Below are positions 1-10,905 of a stretch of DNA of 64,000 nt, in pieces. Below the pieces are notes generated by a model. It had not been told where the DNA came from and searched no databases. It saw nothing but the letters and a program-made list of their open reading frames with translations. Made by a program: the position numbers and the translations under genes. The DNA is from Tolypeutes matacus (Eukaryota > Chordata > Mammalia > Cingulata > Chlamyphoridae). The first letter of the stretch is position 1. Each line of letters begins with the position of its first letter. Location: NCBI GenBank assembly GCA_026826555.1, contig JAKSZT010000116.1, positions 62,001 to 126,000 of the forward strand, in the 5' to 3' direction.

Positions 1-555
1 GGGAGCTTTTGATTACATCATTTTTGTTAGATTCCCCTAGTTTAGTCAAGGGCCTCTAATTAGATTTCAGGAACCAAGATGGACCCCAATCATTCTGCTG
101 AAGTCCTACATACATGGGACACACCAAGAAAGAGTGCTGCCATGTTTACCCTGCCATATGGAAGAGGGCTCCAGGATCTCCTACAGCTGTGGAGAGACAC
201 AGAATCTCTGAGTGGCTGAGGGAGAGGCCAGAGGCTGGAGTCATGGAGCAGTTTGAAGCTGAAGATATCCAGTCCAGAGAATGGAGAGGTGTAAGCAATT
301 ATGTCTGATGGCCCACTGTTGAGCTCAAGGAGAAAGTGTGTTTGGGGAGAAGGTAGAGAGAGACAAGCATGCTCAACATTTTGCCTTGGCAGGAGTCCAG
401 CAGCAGCTCACCCTTGTGAAGATAACATTTTTGATAATGCCTTGGTTGGACATTTTCACAGCCTCAGAACTGTAAGCTTTAACCCTAATAAATTCCAATA
501 AAAGCCAACCTATTTCTGGTATTTTGCATTGGCAGCACTTGGCAAACTCAAACAG
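1..555 (+). mobile_element. MaLR-like LTR family A, 5'-truncated by window edge
   Basis: The 3' end has an AATAAA signal followed by a stretch reading tggtattttgcattggcagc and a terminal aaactcaaacag. This is the layout of MaLR-type (MLT/MST/THE) LTR 3' ends and resembles the 3' end of LTR-E in this window. Five other copies occur at the same place in the array. The short open frames here (for example 114-308) follow the repeat and are not genes. The 5' terminus of the family is not defined by these data. Confidence 0.5.
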
Positions 556-2580
556 CTAGGCACATAAGTTTGGAGAGCTGACCTATTCCCAAATGGCAGT
601 GTGATACTGCTGCCCAGTGAATTCATGTGTAAACTGTGTGTGTCTCCAGACTAGGAAGGAATGAGTACTGTTAAGACAGAGGGGGAAGTGCTTTGGTCAG
701 GAAGGCTTGCAATAAAAGGAGTCAGACAAGGGAGTCACAAGGTTTTGGGACTAGTATAAAGTCACGGTTGCCCCAGTATGATGTACTGGTTTCAGACAGG
801 GTTTGTTCAGGTGGGTAGGGCCAGATAAAAGCATGGGACCTGGGGTCTGGTACACAGAGCAGTAAAGGCAAAGAGAGGAGACAACCTGCTCCTGCTCCTT
901 TTACCATTCCCCCCTTCCCTTGAACTCCAGTTTTGACCCTCTGAGAAGGCTGCTTTATTGTTCCCCTCATGGGTCTCTGGCACAGACTCTTGTCTCCTCC
1001 TTCCAGTTCTACATTCATCTTCTCCAATGTTGGGTCAGCTAAAGGAAGAGCAAGGCCAAGATGAAACCTGTTGGTGTCAGGAAGGAAATGTCAAAATTCA
1101 CATTACAGCATTGGCTTCAGCAATAACATCACCAGAATGAGCAACATTAGGCTAGTGACCCTAATAAATATTGTGGGATCCCAAAGAAGTCCTGGGACCT
1201 AGGGCTGACAAGAATAGATGTGAGATTGTGGGGTAGTGCAATTTTACAGAAAACCTCACATGGTATAAATGTCAAAAGCTCTCAGACTAATTAAATATTA
1301 AATTTTCAACACATTTTTAACACACTTGAAAATGATGCAGACCTCTTCAATCCTGGAAGATATCAGAGGGGTTTGATGGGAAGGGCTGATGAACAACTGA
1401 AGAAGCTGGAATGTAACACGTGTTCACTGCAGTTCCCCCAAGTGAGAGAGGGAATGTCCTTTGTGGGAAGCAAACTCTCAGAGCCACAATGAAAACCATC
1501 ATCATAGGTTCTTGATCAGCAAAGGAGGAAAGGGAGAAATCCCTGCTCAGCACTCACAGCCTCAGTTAGTGATGTGAGTCCGTATAGCAGGTCTTCACTG
1601 TGGATTAAGCAGCAGGAAGTCCATCATCTCCTGTGGTGCAAACAGCCCTCTAACTGGACACGTGTAGAGAGCAGTGTGGCCTTCATATGGTCGTGTCTAT
1701 GCTCCTTGTGCTCCATGCTCATTCTTCCTGAACAAGACCTCCACCTGGCCAGGCAGCTTGGGAGGGAGCCGAGGGGAGTGAGCACTTTGCATTTATGGGT
1801 GACTGTATTTGCAACGGGTGAGGGGAAGTGCCCCCCACAGTAATGTTGCAGATTCAAATCAATATCTTCAAATCAACCACTTTCTCTGAAGTGAATTTTG
1901 AAATTCACTATTTTCAAAATTTCTTTTAAATTATAACCAAATTATCCATGCAAAGAGTATAAAAATAATTTATGTCTGTTATGTCAAACAGCCTTCTCTA
2001 GCCTCAACCTCCATTACTCCTTCCTCAGTATTGTCTGCATTGGCAGATTCTTTTGGTACATATTTCTGTTTGTAAATACATGCATTCTCTAGTTTCATCC
2101 ATCCCACAACGTATCACATATGAGAAAAATATTGGAGAACAACTTAAGAATATAAATAAATATTCTAACTTCTTAAAATACTTGAAAGCAGAATTATATC
2201 ATATAATTATGAAAGGATCATTTCTGATTTAAAATAATAAGGAAGATTGGAGCGAAGTAGAAAGCAGGCCACTGTAGTTCAGTGGCTGTTAAACTTGAAT
2301 CCATATCAGAATCAGATGAAGAAACTGAAAAAATATAAATGGTTAGGCTGGCCTATAAGAAAATGCTACAATAATGGGCAGCATTATTTTTTAAATGGTA
2401 ATTTTTAAAATGCTTACCCAGAATGTAATGGACTGAAGAACGAGTGAAAACACCCAGGACAATTTGGAATAATTGGAAAGCCATCTTTACATAAACTAAG
2501 AGAAATCTGGACTTCTGATGCATAAATAAGTGGTAAGATATTGAACACAGGTGAGTGTGGAAGAAGATGTGGGTGGAGCA
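556..2580. repeat. Block B of U1, unrecognised duplicated DNA
   Basis: About 2 kb that recurs in every unit between LTR-A and the zinc-finger exon. Landmarks: a GC-richer stretch around 840-1140, a segment at 1330-1560, and an AT-rich tail at 1870-2400 with the conserved words ggatcatttctgattt and aagaaaatgctaca. The latter is the uninterrupted form of the site that holds an L1 in U3 and U6. Frames on both strands break at different places in different copies, so I see no coding constraint. The tail next to the finger exon may be former 3' UTR. Confidence 0.6.
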
Positions 2581-2582
2581 GA

Positions 2583-4060
2583 TCAAAGAACAAACTGCAA
2601 GTGAACTTTTCCAAGAGGAGAAAAACATCGTGAATTGCCCAGGTACAGCCACTTCCTTAAAAGATTGGCAATAAGTTGCACAGACTGGAGGTGGAATTTC
2701 TTTGGAGATTCACATTCATTACATACCGAGGGTTTCTCTCCAGTATGAATTTTGTAATGTTTAAGGAGATACTGCCTCTGGCTGAAGGCTATTCCACATT
2801 CCTTACATATACAGGGTTTCCCTCCACTATGAATTTTCTCATGGTATGTGAGATTTGAATTGCTACTGAAGGATTTCCTACATTCCTTGCATATGTAGAG
2901 TTTCTCTCCACTTTGTTTTCTCTGGTGCTTAATGAGGCTTGATTGCTGAATGAAAGCTTTCCCACATCCATCACATTCATAAAGTTTCTCTCCAGTATGT
3001 ATTCTCAGAATGTTAATGAAGTTTTCCTTCTGGTTGAAGGCTTTTCCACATTCGTTGCATATATAAGGTTGTTCTCCAGAATGAATGCTTTGATATTTAA
3101 TGAACTGTTCCTTTTGCCTGATGGCATTTCTGCATTCTTTACTTCAATTTTGTTTCTGTCCACTATGAGTTTTTTCCATGTTCAGGGAAATATGATTTGT
3201 ACCTAAAGACTTTTCACATGACTTACATGAATAGGGTTTCTTTGCAGTAGAAAATCTCTTGTATCTGAAATTTGACATTTGAATTAAAGCTTTCCCACAT
3301 CTAAATGATTTCTCTTCAGTAAAATTTTTCTGATGAATAAAGACCTTTTCTGTCTGGTTAAAAATTTTCCCACATGTATTACATTTCTATGCTTTTTCCC
3401 CTGTATGGCTTTTAAAATGAAGAGAAAAAATGACTGTAAAGAGCAGACTACATTCAGGACACTCATATGGTTTCTCTTTAGTTTAAATTTTCTCATATTC
3501 CATCAGGTTTTATTTCAGATGGAAGCATTGCCATGTTCATTACAATACTATCTAATGGATGAATATTTCATTCTCAATGAGATTTAATGCCTGGCTGAAA
3601 AAATTCCAATATTCCTTTCATACAGAGTTTTACTAATGCATGTTTCTTTGATGTGACTCTAGCTTTTCCAAATTCATGGAATCCCAAATGGTTTCTCTGA
3701 AGGATTAATTCTCAGGTATCTCATGAGTTTGAATTTCCAAGAAAACTTCACACTCATTACAATTAAAGGGGAGGACTACCATGTGGCACAAATTGGTAAA
3801 ACTCATTGCCTTCATTCTTTTTTCCTTACATAGATTCCTTCATGCTTAGATAAGCATGATGCAAGTTCTTTCAAAGTGAACTTACATTCATAGAAGTTTT
3901 ATTTTGAGGAAACAATGCTTGCAGTCAGAGAAAATGTTTTCCCAACTTCCTTACATTCTCTGATTTCATCTTTAGTTGGTACTCTTTTGGAAGTGTATAT
4001 AGCTTCACTCGAAAGCCTCTTGTTATGTGGTTCTTTCTGCTTCCTAATGTCCTATGCTTC
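2583..4060 (-). pseudogene. C2H2 zinc-finger exon remnant, U1
   Basis: Decayed last exon of a C2H2 zinc-finger gene of the KRAB-ZNF type, a family of nuclear DNA-binding repressors that often silence retroelements. Read on the minus strand, the frame is open from 3143 to a TGA at 2583 (187 codons). In order it holds fingers with CKEC...HEKIH and CKECGIAF...HYKIH that fit C-X2-C-X12-H-X3-H, plus fingers that have lost a zinc ligand (HQRKQ, NILRIH, SKEC), joined by linkers of the HTGEKP type. Upstream (3150-4060) more fingers and a degenerate spacer continue but carry several stops. No KRAB exon is seen in the window. The paralogous tail in U2, U3, U5 and U7 runs about 90 bases further, to a stop after RDFS, so U1 stops early. 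Certain as a finger exon; almost certainly non-functional. Confidence 0.85.
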
Positions 4061-4062
4061 TT

Positions 4063-4190
4063 CATAGTTTGTGGGATGCAGCAAAAGCTATGCTCAGAGG
4101 GACATTTATAGCATTGAATGCAATCATTATAAAAGAGGAAATATCAAATATCAATCATCTAAGCATCCAATTTGATAAGCGGAACAATAT
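4063..4190 (+). mobile_element. Old L1 ORF2 fragment, U1
   Basis: The plus strand reads WDAAKA, RGTFIALNA and IIKEE. These match the ORF2 segment of the two long L1s in this window, for example the frame around 16210-16300. The fragment has the same neighbours in U1, U3, U4 and U7, so it arrived before the duplications. It abuts the upstream end of the zinc-finger exon. Confidence 0.7.
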
Positions 4191-4630
4191 CCCCTTTTTA
4201 TTTGTTCTATCATTCATGGTTCTTCTTCCTTCAAATGAGCATCACATCCTGTTTGTTGACTTCATAACAAGGAAATGGGGAAGTGATACAGCACTTGATT
4301 TATGATGGGGACAAAACAACACCCAATAAGTCAACCCAGGAACCTTCAGGCTTCTGAACGATAAGAAAGTGCAGCTTCCAAAGTTGCATGTGTAAGGTGG
4401 CCCCAGAACAAAGGTCAAGTGGCAACCCAGGAAATACTAAACAGTTTGGTTTGAACTAACTATTTTTGTTAAAAAATTTTTTTTCTTATAATTATTTCGA
4501 TGAGATGCACTATTTAATATTCTTTAAAGTTTACCAGGGAAATTATAACACTTTTGTTTGTCTTTCCAATTCTGCACTTATTATTTGTTATTGACTTGCC
4601 AAATAAAGTATTTTGAAACATTTTATATCC
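4191..4630. repeat. Unrecognised spacer between L1 fragment and LTR-E
   Basis: About 440 bases shared by U1, U3, U4 and U7. It contains a run of T and A around 4455-4490 and ends in the TATCC target site of LTR-E. Nothing coding is visible. Confidence 0.5.
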
Positions 4631-5205
4631 TGTATTAGTCAGCCAAAGGGGTGCTGATGCAAAATACCAGAAATCTCTTGGTCTTTTTAAAGTGTATTTA
4701 TTTGGGATAGAAGCTTACAGTTACCAGGTCATAAAGAATACGTTTCTTCCTTCACCAAGATCTGTTATCCCATGTTGGAGTAAGACAGCTGCCGACATTT
4801 GCCAGGGTTCAGGCTTCTTGGGTTCCACTCTTTCCATGGCTGCATTTCTCTCTGGGCTCAGCTCCTCTGTTTCCTCCAAAAGGTCAGCTGTAGACTAAGA
4901 GGTTCTTTAAGCTTTGCGTCTCTCCACAAAGTCAGCTGTGAACTGTCAGGTGAATGGCTTGTCTCTTTTCTTCAGGGCCTTCTGTCCTTGCTCATCAGAA
5001 GTCCAACATCAAAAACTATTCCCACTCTGTCCTTTGCTATGTCTTTCTATGTTTGAGGCCCCCCAACCAATGGGAGGGACTTGATGCCCTACCTAGTCTG
5101 GCCCATTCAACACCATTATCATAACCATGCCTAGATTAACACACCAGTTTACAAGCGTAATACAATATCTATTTTTGGAATTCATAAATATATCCAACTG
5201 CTACA
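4631..5205 (-). mobile_element. MaLR-like LTR family E, U1, with 5-bp TSD TATCC
   Basis: As printed, the element runs TGTATTAGTC to CTGCTACA, with TG and CA termini, and TATCC lies directly on both sides. On the minus strand its 3' end carries AATAAA and the phrase tttctggtattttgcat, as in MaLR LTRs. The interior has the GC-rich word around 5055-5100 that recurs in all copies. No internal proviral sequence adjoins it, so it is a solo LTR. Copies in U2, U3 and U4 share the same target site. Confidence 0.75.
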
Positions 5206-5847
5206 TATCCATTTATGCATCTTATGCTATATATTATTTTATGGTGTATTTTAACACTTTATTGATGTCCTAGGCCATGGATATCCCTATTACTTTATCC
5301 ATTCTATATTCATTTAGATATATGAATTTAATTAACAGATATTGTTCTTCCATCCATCCTGAAACTTGATCCTTCTGAAATTATTTTCTTTCTACCTGAA
5401 GAATATTCTTTTACATTTCTTTTAAAGTGACTTACTGCTAGCAAAATTTATTAGTTTTTAATCATCTGTAAAATTATTTATTTCAATTCTTTCTGAAGGA
5501 TTCAGATGAATTAAAACTCAGTCCCTGGATGATCTTCACTGCTTTTGAAAGCACTCTTGAGGTTGAATTTCTCCATACTCTTGTAAATGTAATCAGTTCT
5601 GTGGAGAAGAATTACGGGATTTCAGTTTTACAGCCTGCTTCCTGCCCACCCACTCCTCAGCAAAAATCTGTGTGCTCTGGTTTTGGGGAAGGGAATAATG
5701 CCAAAATTCTCTCAGTTGCACACCTGGTTTGGAGCTAAGATTTGGTGGAGAAAGCATGGTATATTGAGTTCATCTTGGGACCATTCTAGGGACCATTTCA
5801 TTGGTGGCCAGCACCCAATGTTGCTCAAAGATGGACACACCCAAAAT
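5206..5847. repeat. Block F of U1, AT-rich duplicated DNA
   Basis: AT-rich sequence with landmarks tgatgtcctaggccatgg and tttaattaacagatattg, then a mixed stretch from 5530. Versions occur at the right ends of U1, U2, U3 and U4. It is missing from U5. No gene is seen. Confidence 0.5.
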
Positions 5848-6586
5848 ACAGCCACTGTTTCATGAGTTCCCATTTCTTCCAGACTTAGGAGAACCCTCCT
5901 GATCCCTGTGCCCTGGGTTAATGCCCTTATTTGTGTCTTCTGTGGACCCCAGAAAAGTATGTTTCTACTCACCCATTGCTGTGTGTGTAAGACTTTTGTA
6001 TATAGGACATTTTGGTGAGATTCAGATAAGGGACCTTTCATTTAGTTCACTTATTGTTAGATTGCTTTAGTTTAGTTTGTGTCCTCTGATTAAATTTCAG
6101 GTACCAGGATTGACCCCAATCATTGTGCTGAAGTCTTACATATATGGAACACACAGAGAAAGAGTGTTGCCATGTTTACCATGCCATGTGGCAGAGGGTT
6201 CCAGGATCTCCTACAGATTTCGAGAGACAAAAACCCTGAGAGGCTGAGGGAGAGGCCTCAGGCTGGAGTCATGGAGAGCTTGAAGCTGAAGACACCAAGG
6301 TCAGAGGGTAAGGCAGAAGTGTGAGCAATTGTGTCTGATGACCCACTGCTGAGCTCAAAGAGAAAGTGAGTTTGGAGGAGAAGGCAGAGAGAGACAGGCA
6401 GACCCAACATTATGCCTTGGCAGGAGTTCAGCTGCAGCTCACTCTTGCTAAGACAGCATTTTTGATGATGCCCTGATTTGGACATTTTCACAGCATCACA
6501 ACTGTAAGCTTTCACCCTAATAAATTCCAATAAAAGTCATCCTACTTCTGGTATTTTGCATAGGCAACACTTGGCAAACTCAAACA
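5848..6586 (+). mobile_element. MaLR-like LTR family A, U2
   Basis: Most complete uninterrupted view of the family: AATAAA near 6520 followed by a tggtattttgcat motif and a terminal ggcaaactcaaaca. The left limit is set where homology between units is easiest to track and may not be the true LTR start. Open frames such as 6258-6530 minus are decayed shadows. Confidence 0.5.
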
Positions 6587-8413
6587 CTATGGACACAGGG
6601 TTTGAGAGCTGCTCTGTTCCCAAATAGCACTGTGATGCTGCTGCCCAGTGAATTCACCTGTAAACTGTGGGTGTCTCCAGATTAGGTGGGAATGAATACT
6701 TGTAAGATGGAGGGGCAATTGCTCTTGGCTAGTAAGGCCTGCATTACACTATGTCAGGCAGTGGAGTCTCATGATTTGGGGCTAGTCTAAAGTCACAGAT
6801 GCCCCAGTAGGTTGTACCCATCTCAGGAAGGGGTTGGCCAGGTTGGCAGTGGCAGATAAAAGCATGGGAACTTGGGTCTGTTGCAGCAGAGGAGTCAGGG
6901 TACAGAGAGAACACTTCCTGATCCTGCTCCTTTTGCCATTCCCTCCTATCCTTGGCCTCCAGCCTTGACCTTCTGAGGAGTCTGCTCTTACTGTACCCCA
7001 TCTGGATCTCAGGCACAGACTCAGGTCTCATGCTTCCAGTTCTATGTTCACTTTCTCCATTCTTGGGGCAGGTAAAGAAAGAACAATGCCAAGATGAAAC
7101 TTGTTGGAACCAGGAAGGAAATGTCAAAATTCATATTACAGCATTGGCTACAGCAATAACATCACTGGAATGAGCAACATTAGGCCACTGACTGTAATAT
7201 ATAGTACAGGAATCCCAGAAATTCCTGGGACATAGGGCTGATAAGAATAGAAGTGTGGTTATGAGATTGTGCAATGTTTCCAGAAAACCTCAGAGTGTGC
7301 AGATGCCAGATATTTCTCAGACTAATTAAATATTAAATTTTCAACACATCTTTAACAGAGTTTAAAATGATGCAGACCTCTTCAATTACAGAAGAGAATG
7401 AAGGGGTTGGATGGGAAGAAGCTGATGAACAACTGAAGAGGCTGAAATATATTATGTGTTCACTGTAATACCCCCAAGCCAATAAAGGGAAAGTCTTTTG
7501 GATCCAAACTCTCAAAGCCCCAATGAAAACCATCATCATAGGATCTGGATCCACACAGGAGCACAGGGATAAAGCCCTTTCTGCACTCACAGCCTCAGTT
7601 AGTGATGCGAGTCACACTAGCCTGTCTTCATTGCAAAGTAAGCAGCAGGATGTCCATCTTCTCCTGTGTTGGTAACAGCCCTTTAACCGGACACATGTAG
7701 AGAGAGGTGTGCCCTTCACACAGTCGTGTCCATAATCCTCATGCTCCATGCTCACTCTTGCTATTGGAGGCCTCCACCCATCCAGGAAGCTGGGGAGGGA
7801 ACTTGGGGAGTGAGCACTTTTCCTTTATGGCTGATTGTCTTTGCAAAGTGTAAGAGGAAGTGCCCCCCCTAGTAATGTGGCAGATACAAATAAATATCTT
7901 CAAATCAACCATTTTGTATGATTTCATTGTGTCTTATTTTCATAATTTCTTTTAAATTATAACCAAATTATCTGTGCAAATAATATAAAAACAATTTATG
8001 TCTGTTATGGCAAACAGCAAAATTCCTTCTTAGCGTAAATCCCCATTCCTACTACCTCAGAAATATCTGCATTGGCAGAATGTTTTGGGTATATATTTCT
8101 GTTTGTAAATACATACATTCTCTAGTTTCATCCATCCCACACCCTATCATATATGAGAAAAATATTGCAGTACAACTTAATAATATAAATAAGTTTTCTA
8201 ACTTCTTAAAATACTTGAGATTAGAAGTATATTGACTAATTATGAAAGGATCATTTCTGATTTAAAATACTAAGGAAAATAGGAGTTATGAAAAAATCAG
8301 GCCACTTTAGTTCAGTGGCTGTTAAACTAGAAGCCACATCAGAATCAGGTGAAGAAATTGGAAAAAATATAAGTGGTCGGGGTGCCTTATAGGAACATAC
8401 TACAATAATGTGC
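6587..8413. repeat. Block B of U2
   Basis: Homologous to block B of U1, with the landmark words in the same order. It ends at the target site of the DAS SINE. No coding sequence is supported; frames such as 6744-7127 are not preserved in the other copies. Confidence 0.55.
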
Positions 8414-8427
8414 AACATTTTATTTTA

Positions 8428-8729
8428 TTTTATTTTATTTTTTTTTTTTTTTAAAGATTTTTTATTTATTTNNNNNNNNNNNNNNNNNNNNNNNNNNNNN
8501 NNNNNNNNNNNNNNNNNNNNNNNNNNNNNNNNNNNNNNNNNNNNNNNNNNNNNNNNNNNNNNNNNNNNNNNTATTCATTTATCCCCCCCCCCCCGCTGCC
8601 TGCGCTCGCTGGGTCAGCCAACCACACCGTGCGGGCGGGCCCGCCCCCACCAGGAGGCCCCTGGAACCGAACCCGGGGCCTCCCACATGGCAAACGGGAG
8701 CCCCACTGATTGAGCCACAGCCGCTTCCC
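8428..8729 (-). mobile_element. DAS-type tRNA-derived SINE, minus strand, with assembly gap
   Basis: A T-run on the left (the reversed A-tail) and a GC-rich tRNA-like head on the right, which reads on the minus strand as ggctgtggctcaatcagtgg followed by a B-box-like gggttcggttcc. It is bounded by the direct repeat aacattttatttta at 8414-8427 and 8730-8743. This is the architecture of the armadillo DAS SINEs. Exactly 100 N occupy 8472-8571, so true length is unknown. The open frame spanning the N run is meaningless. Confidence 0.85.
8472..8571. other. Assembly gap, 100 N
   Basis: A round-number run of N inside the DAS SINE, next to its T-rich and C-rich low-complexity parts. The size is probably a placeholder. 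Confidence 0.97.
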
Positions 8730-8848
8730 AACATTTTATTTTAAAAATGGTAATTTTTTAAATGCTTACCCAGAATGCAATGTATTGAAGAACCAGTGAA
8801 AACAACCATGAAAATTTGAAATAAGTGGAAATCCCATCTTTACATAAA

Positions 8849-9040
8849 CTAAGAGAAATCTCTAGTTCTGATCCATAAATTAGTGGTAACAAATTGAACA
8901 CGGATGAGTGAGGAAGAAGATGTTGGAGGAGCAGATTCAGAACAAACTGCAAGTGCACTTTTCCAAAAGGAGAATGACACCCTGAATTGCACAGTCACAG
9001 CCACTTCCTTAAAAGATTGGCAACAAGTTGCACAGACTGG
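8849..9040 (-). pseudogene. Zinc-finger exon C-terminal tail, U2
   Basis: Minus-strand reading gives the post-finger tail of the array's zinc-finger gene: VQFVTTNLWIRTRDFS then a TAG at 8849. The same tail and stop position are visible in U3 and U7. All fingers are gone, because the exon is cut at about 9040 and joined through a short filler to the middle of LTR-E. The tail has no recognisable domain and is only useful as a marker of the gene's 3' coding end. Confidence 0.65.
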
Positions 9041-9057
9041 ATCAGTTCTCGGGCCCT

Positions 9058-9529
9058 GAATCATAAGTTTCTTCCTTCACCAAATCTGTAACCCATCTTG
9101 GAGCAAGACAGCTGCTGATATTGGCCAGGGTTCAGGCTTCTTGGGTTCCTGTATTCCCGGGGCTGCATTTTTGTCTGGGTTCAGCTCTTCTGTTTCCTCC
9201 ACAATATGAGCCATAGACTATGAGGCTCTCTAAGCTTTGCCTCTCTCCACAGGGCCAGCTGTGAACTGTCAGGTGAATGCCTTGTCTCTTTACCCAGGGG
9301 CCATCTGTCCTTACTCATCAGTACTCCAATATCAGAAACTACTGGATCTCTGCCCTTTGCCATGTCTCTCTTTGAGACCCCACCCACCAATGCATGGGGC
9401 TCAGCACCCTATCAACTGTGGTCCAATCAACTGCCTTATCATAACTTAATCATGCCCAGATTAGCAGACAGGTTTACAATCACCTCCTCTATCTATTTTT
9501 GGAACTCATAATGATATCAAACTGCTACA
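9058..9529 (-). mobile_element. LTR family E, truncated, U2
   Basis: Begins in the middle of the element (tttcttccttcacc) and runs to the normal CTACA end followed by TATCC. The other end was lost in the deletion that removed the zinc-finger repeats. Confidence 0.7.
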
Positions 9530-10165
9530 TATCCATTTACCCATCTTATGCTATATATTACTTTATGGTGTATTTTAGCACTTTATTGATGTCCTAGGCC
9601 ATGGATATCATTATTACTTTATCCATTCAATAATCATTTAGATATATGAATTTAATTAACAGATATTGTTCTTCAATCCATCCTGACACTTGAATCTTCT
9701 GAGATTAATTTCTTTCTGCCTAATGAATATTCTTTTACATTTCTTTTAAAGTGAGTTGCTGCTAGCAAACTTTATTAGCTTTTACTCATCTATAAAATTA
9801 TTTATTTCAGTTCTTCCTGAAGGATTGAGATGAATTAAATATCAGGTCCTCGACGAACTCCACTGCTTTTGAGAGCACCCTTAGGTTTGAATTTCTCTAT
9901 TTTGTTGTAAATGTAATCAATTCTTTGGAGAAGAAATTAGGGCTCTCAGTTTTATGGCTTGCTTTTGCCACCCCAACCCCCAGGCAAAATCTGTGTGCTC
10001 TGGCTGTGGGGATGGGAATAATGGCACACCTCTCTGAGTTACACACCTGATTTTGGAGCTAAGATTTGTTTGAGAAAGCACAGTATATTGAGTTCTTGGA
10101 CCATTCTAGGGAACAATGCAATGGTTGTCAGCAAAAAATTTTGCTCATGATGGCCACACCAAAAT
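9530..10165. repeat. Block F of U2
   Basis: AT-rich block homologous to 5206-5847. Nothing coding is seen. Confidence 0.5.
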
Positions 10166-10905
10166 ACAGCCACTGCTTCATGAGTTCCCATTTCTCTCAG
10201 ACTTGGGAGACCCCTCCTGATCCCTGTGCCCTGGGTTAATGACCTTGTTTGAGTCTTGTGTAGACCCCAGAATAGTCTGTTCCCACCAACCCATTGCTTT
10301 TTTATGTAAGCCTTTTTTTATGTAGGACAGTTTGATTAGATTCAAATAATGGTCCTTTTGATTAGTCATATTTTGTAAGATTGCTTTAGTTTAGTTAAGG
10401 TTCTCTGATTAGATTTCAAGCACCAGGATGGACCCCAATCATTATGCTGAAGCCCTACATACATGGAACCCACAAAGAGTGCTGCCATGTTTACCCTGCC
10501 ATATGAGAGAGGCCTCCAGGATCTCCTACAACTGTGGAGAGACACAGAAACCCTGAGAGGCTGAGAGAGAGGCTAGAGGCTGGAGTCATGGAGCATCTTG
10601 AAACTGAAGACATCCAGGCCAGAGGAAAAGGGAGAGGTGTGATCAATTGCATCTAATGGCCCACTGCTGAGCTCAGTGATAAAATGAGTTTGGAGGAGAA
10701 GGCAGAGAGAGACAGGTAGGCCCAACATTTTGCCTTGGGAGGAGTCCATCAGCAGCTGACCCTTGTTAAGACAGCATTTTTAATGATGGCTTGATTTAGA
10801 CATTTTCACAGTCTCAGAACTGTAAGCTTTAACCCTAATAAATTCCAATGTAAGCCAACCTATTTCTGGTATTTTGCATTGACAGCGCTTGGCAAATTCA
10901 AAGAG
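10166..10905 (+). mobile_element. MaLR-like LTR family A, U3
   Basis: Same element as in U2, with AATAAA near 10840 and the tggtattttgcattgacagc end. Confidence 0.5.

Larger units (their letters stand above)
1..5847. repeat. Unit U1 of the segmental array
   Basis: First of about seven diverged copies of one locus. It begins inside a family-A LTR, so the array probably continues to the left. Order: LTR-A remainder 1-555, block B 556-2580, minus-strand zinc-finger exon 2583-4060, L1 ORF2 fragment 4063-4190, unrecognised spacer 4191-4630, LTR-E 4631-5205, AT-rich block F 5206-5847. It carries none of the later L1, SINE or ERV insertions, so it is the best copy for the ancestral layout. Several private variants in the first 650 bases are shared with U6. 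Confidence 0.8.
5848..10165. repeat. Unit U2 of the array (zinc-finger exon deleted)
   Basis: Order: LTR-A 5848-6586, block B 6587-8848 with a DAS SINE, zinc-finger C-terminal tail 8849-9040, truncated LTR-E about 9058-9529, block F 9530-10165. The finger repeats, the L1 fragment and the first ~110 bases of LTR-E are missing. About 18 bases of filler separate the exon tail from LTR-E. Confidence 0.8.

Noticed and set aside
2789..2980. Minus-strand frame over the U1 finger region
   Set aside because: It is a shifted reading of the zinc fingers; the true finger frame runs 3143-2583.
8408..8713. Open frame of about 100 codons across the N run
   Set aside because: A third of it is unknown bases and the rest is SINE sequence.
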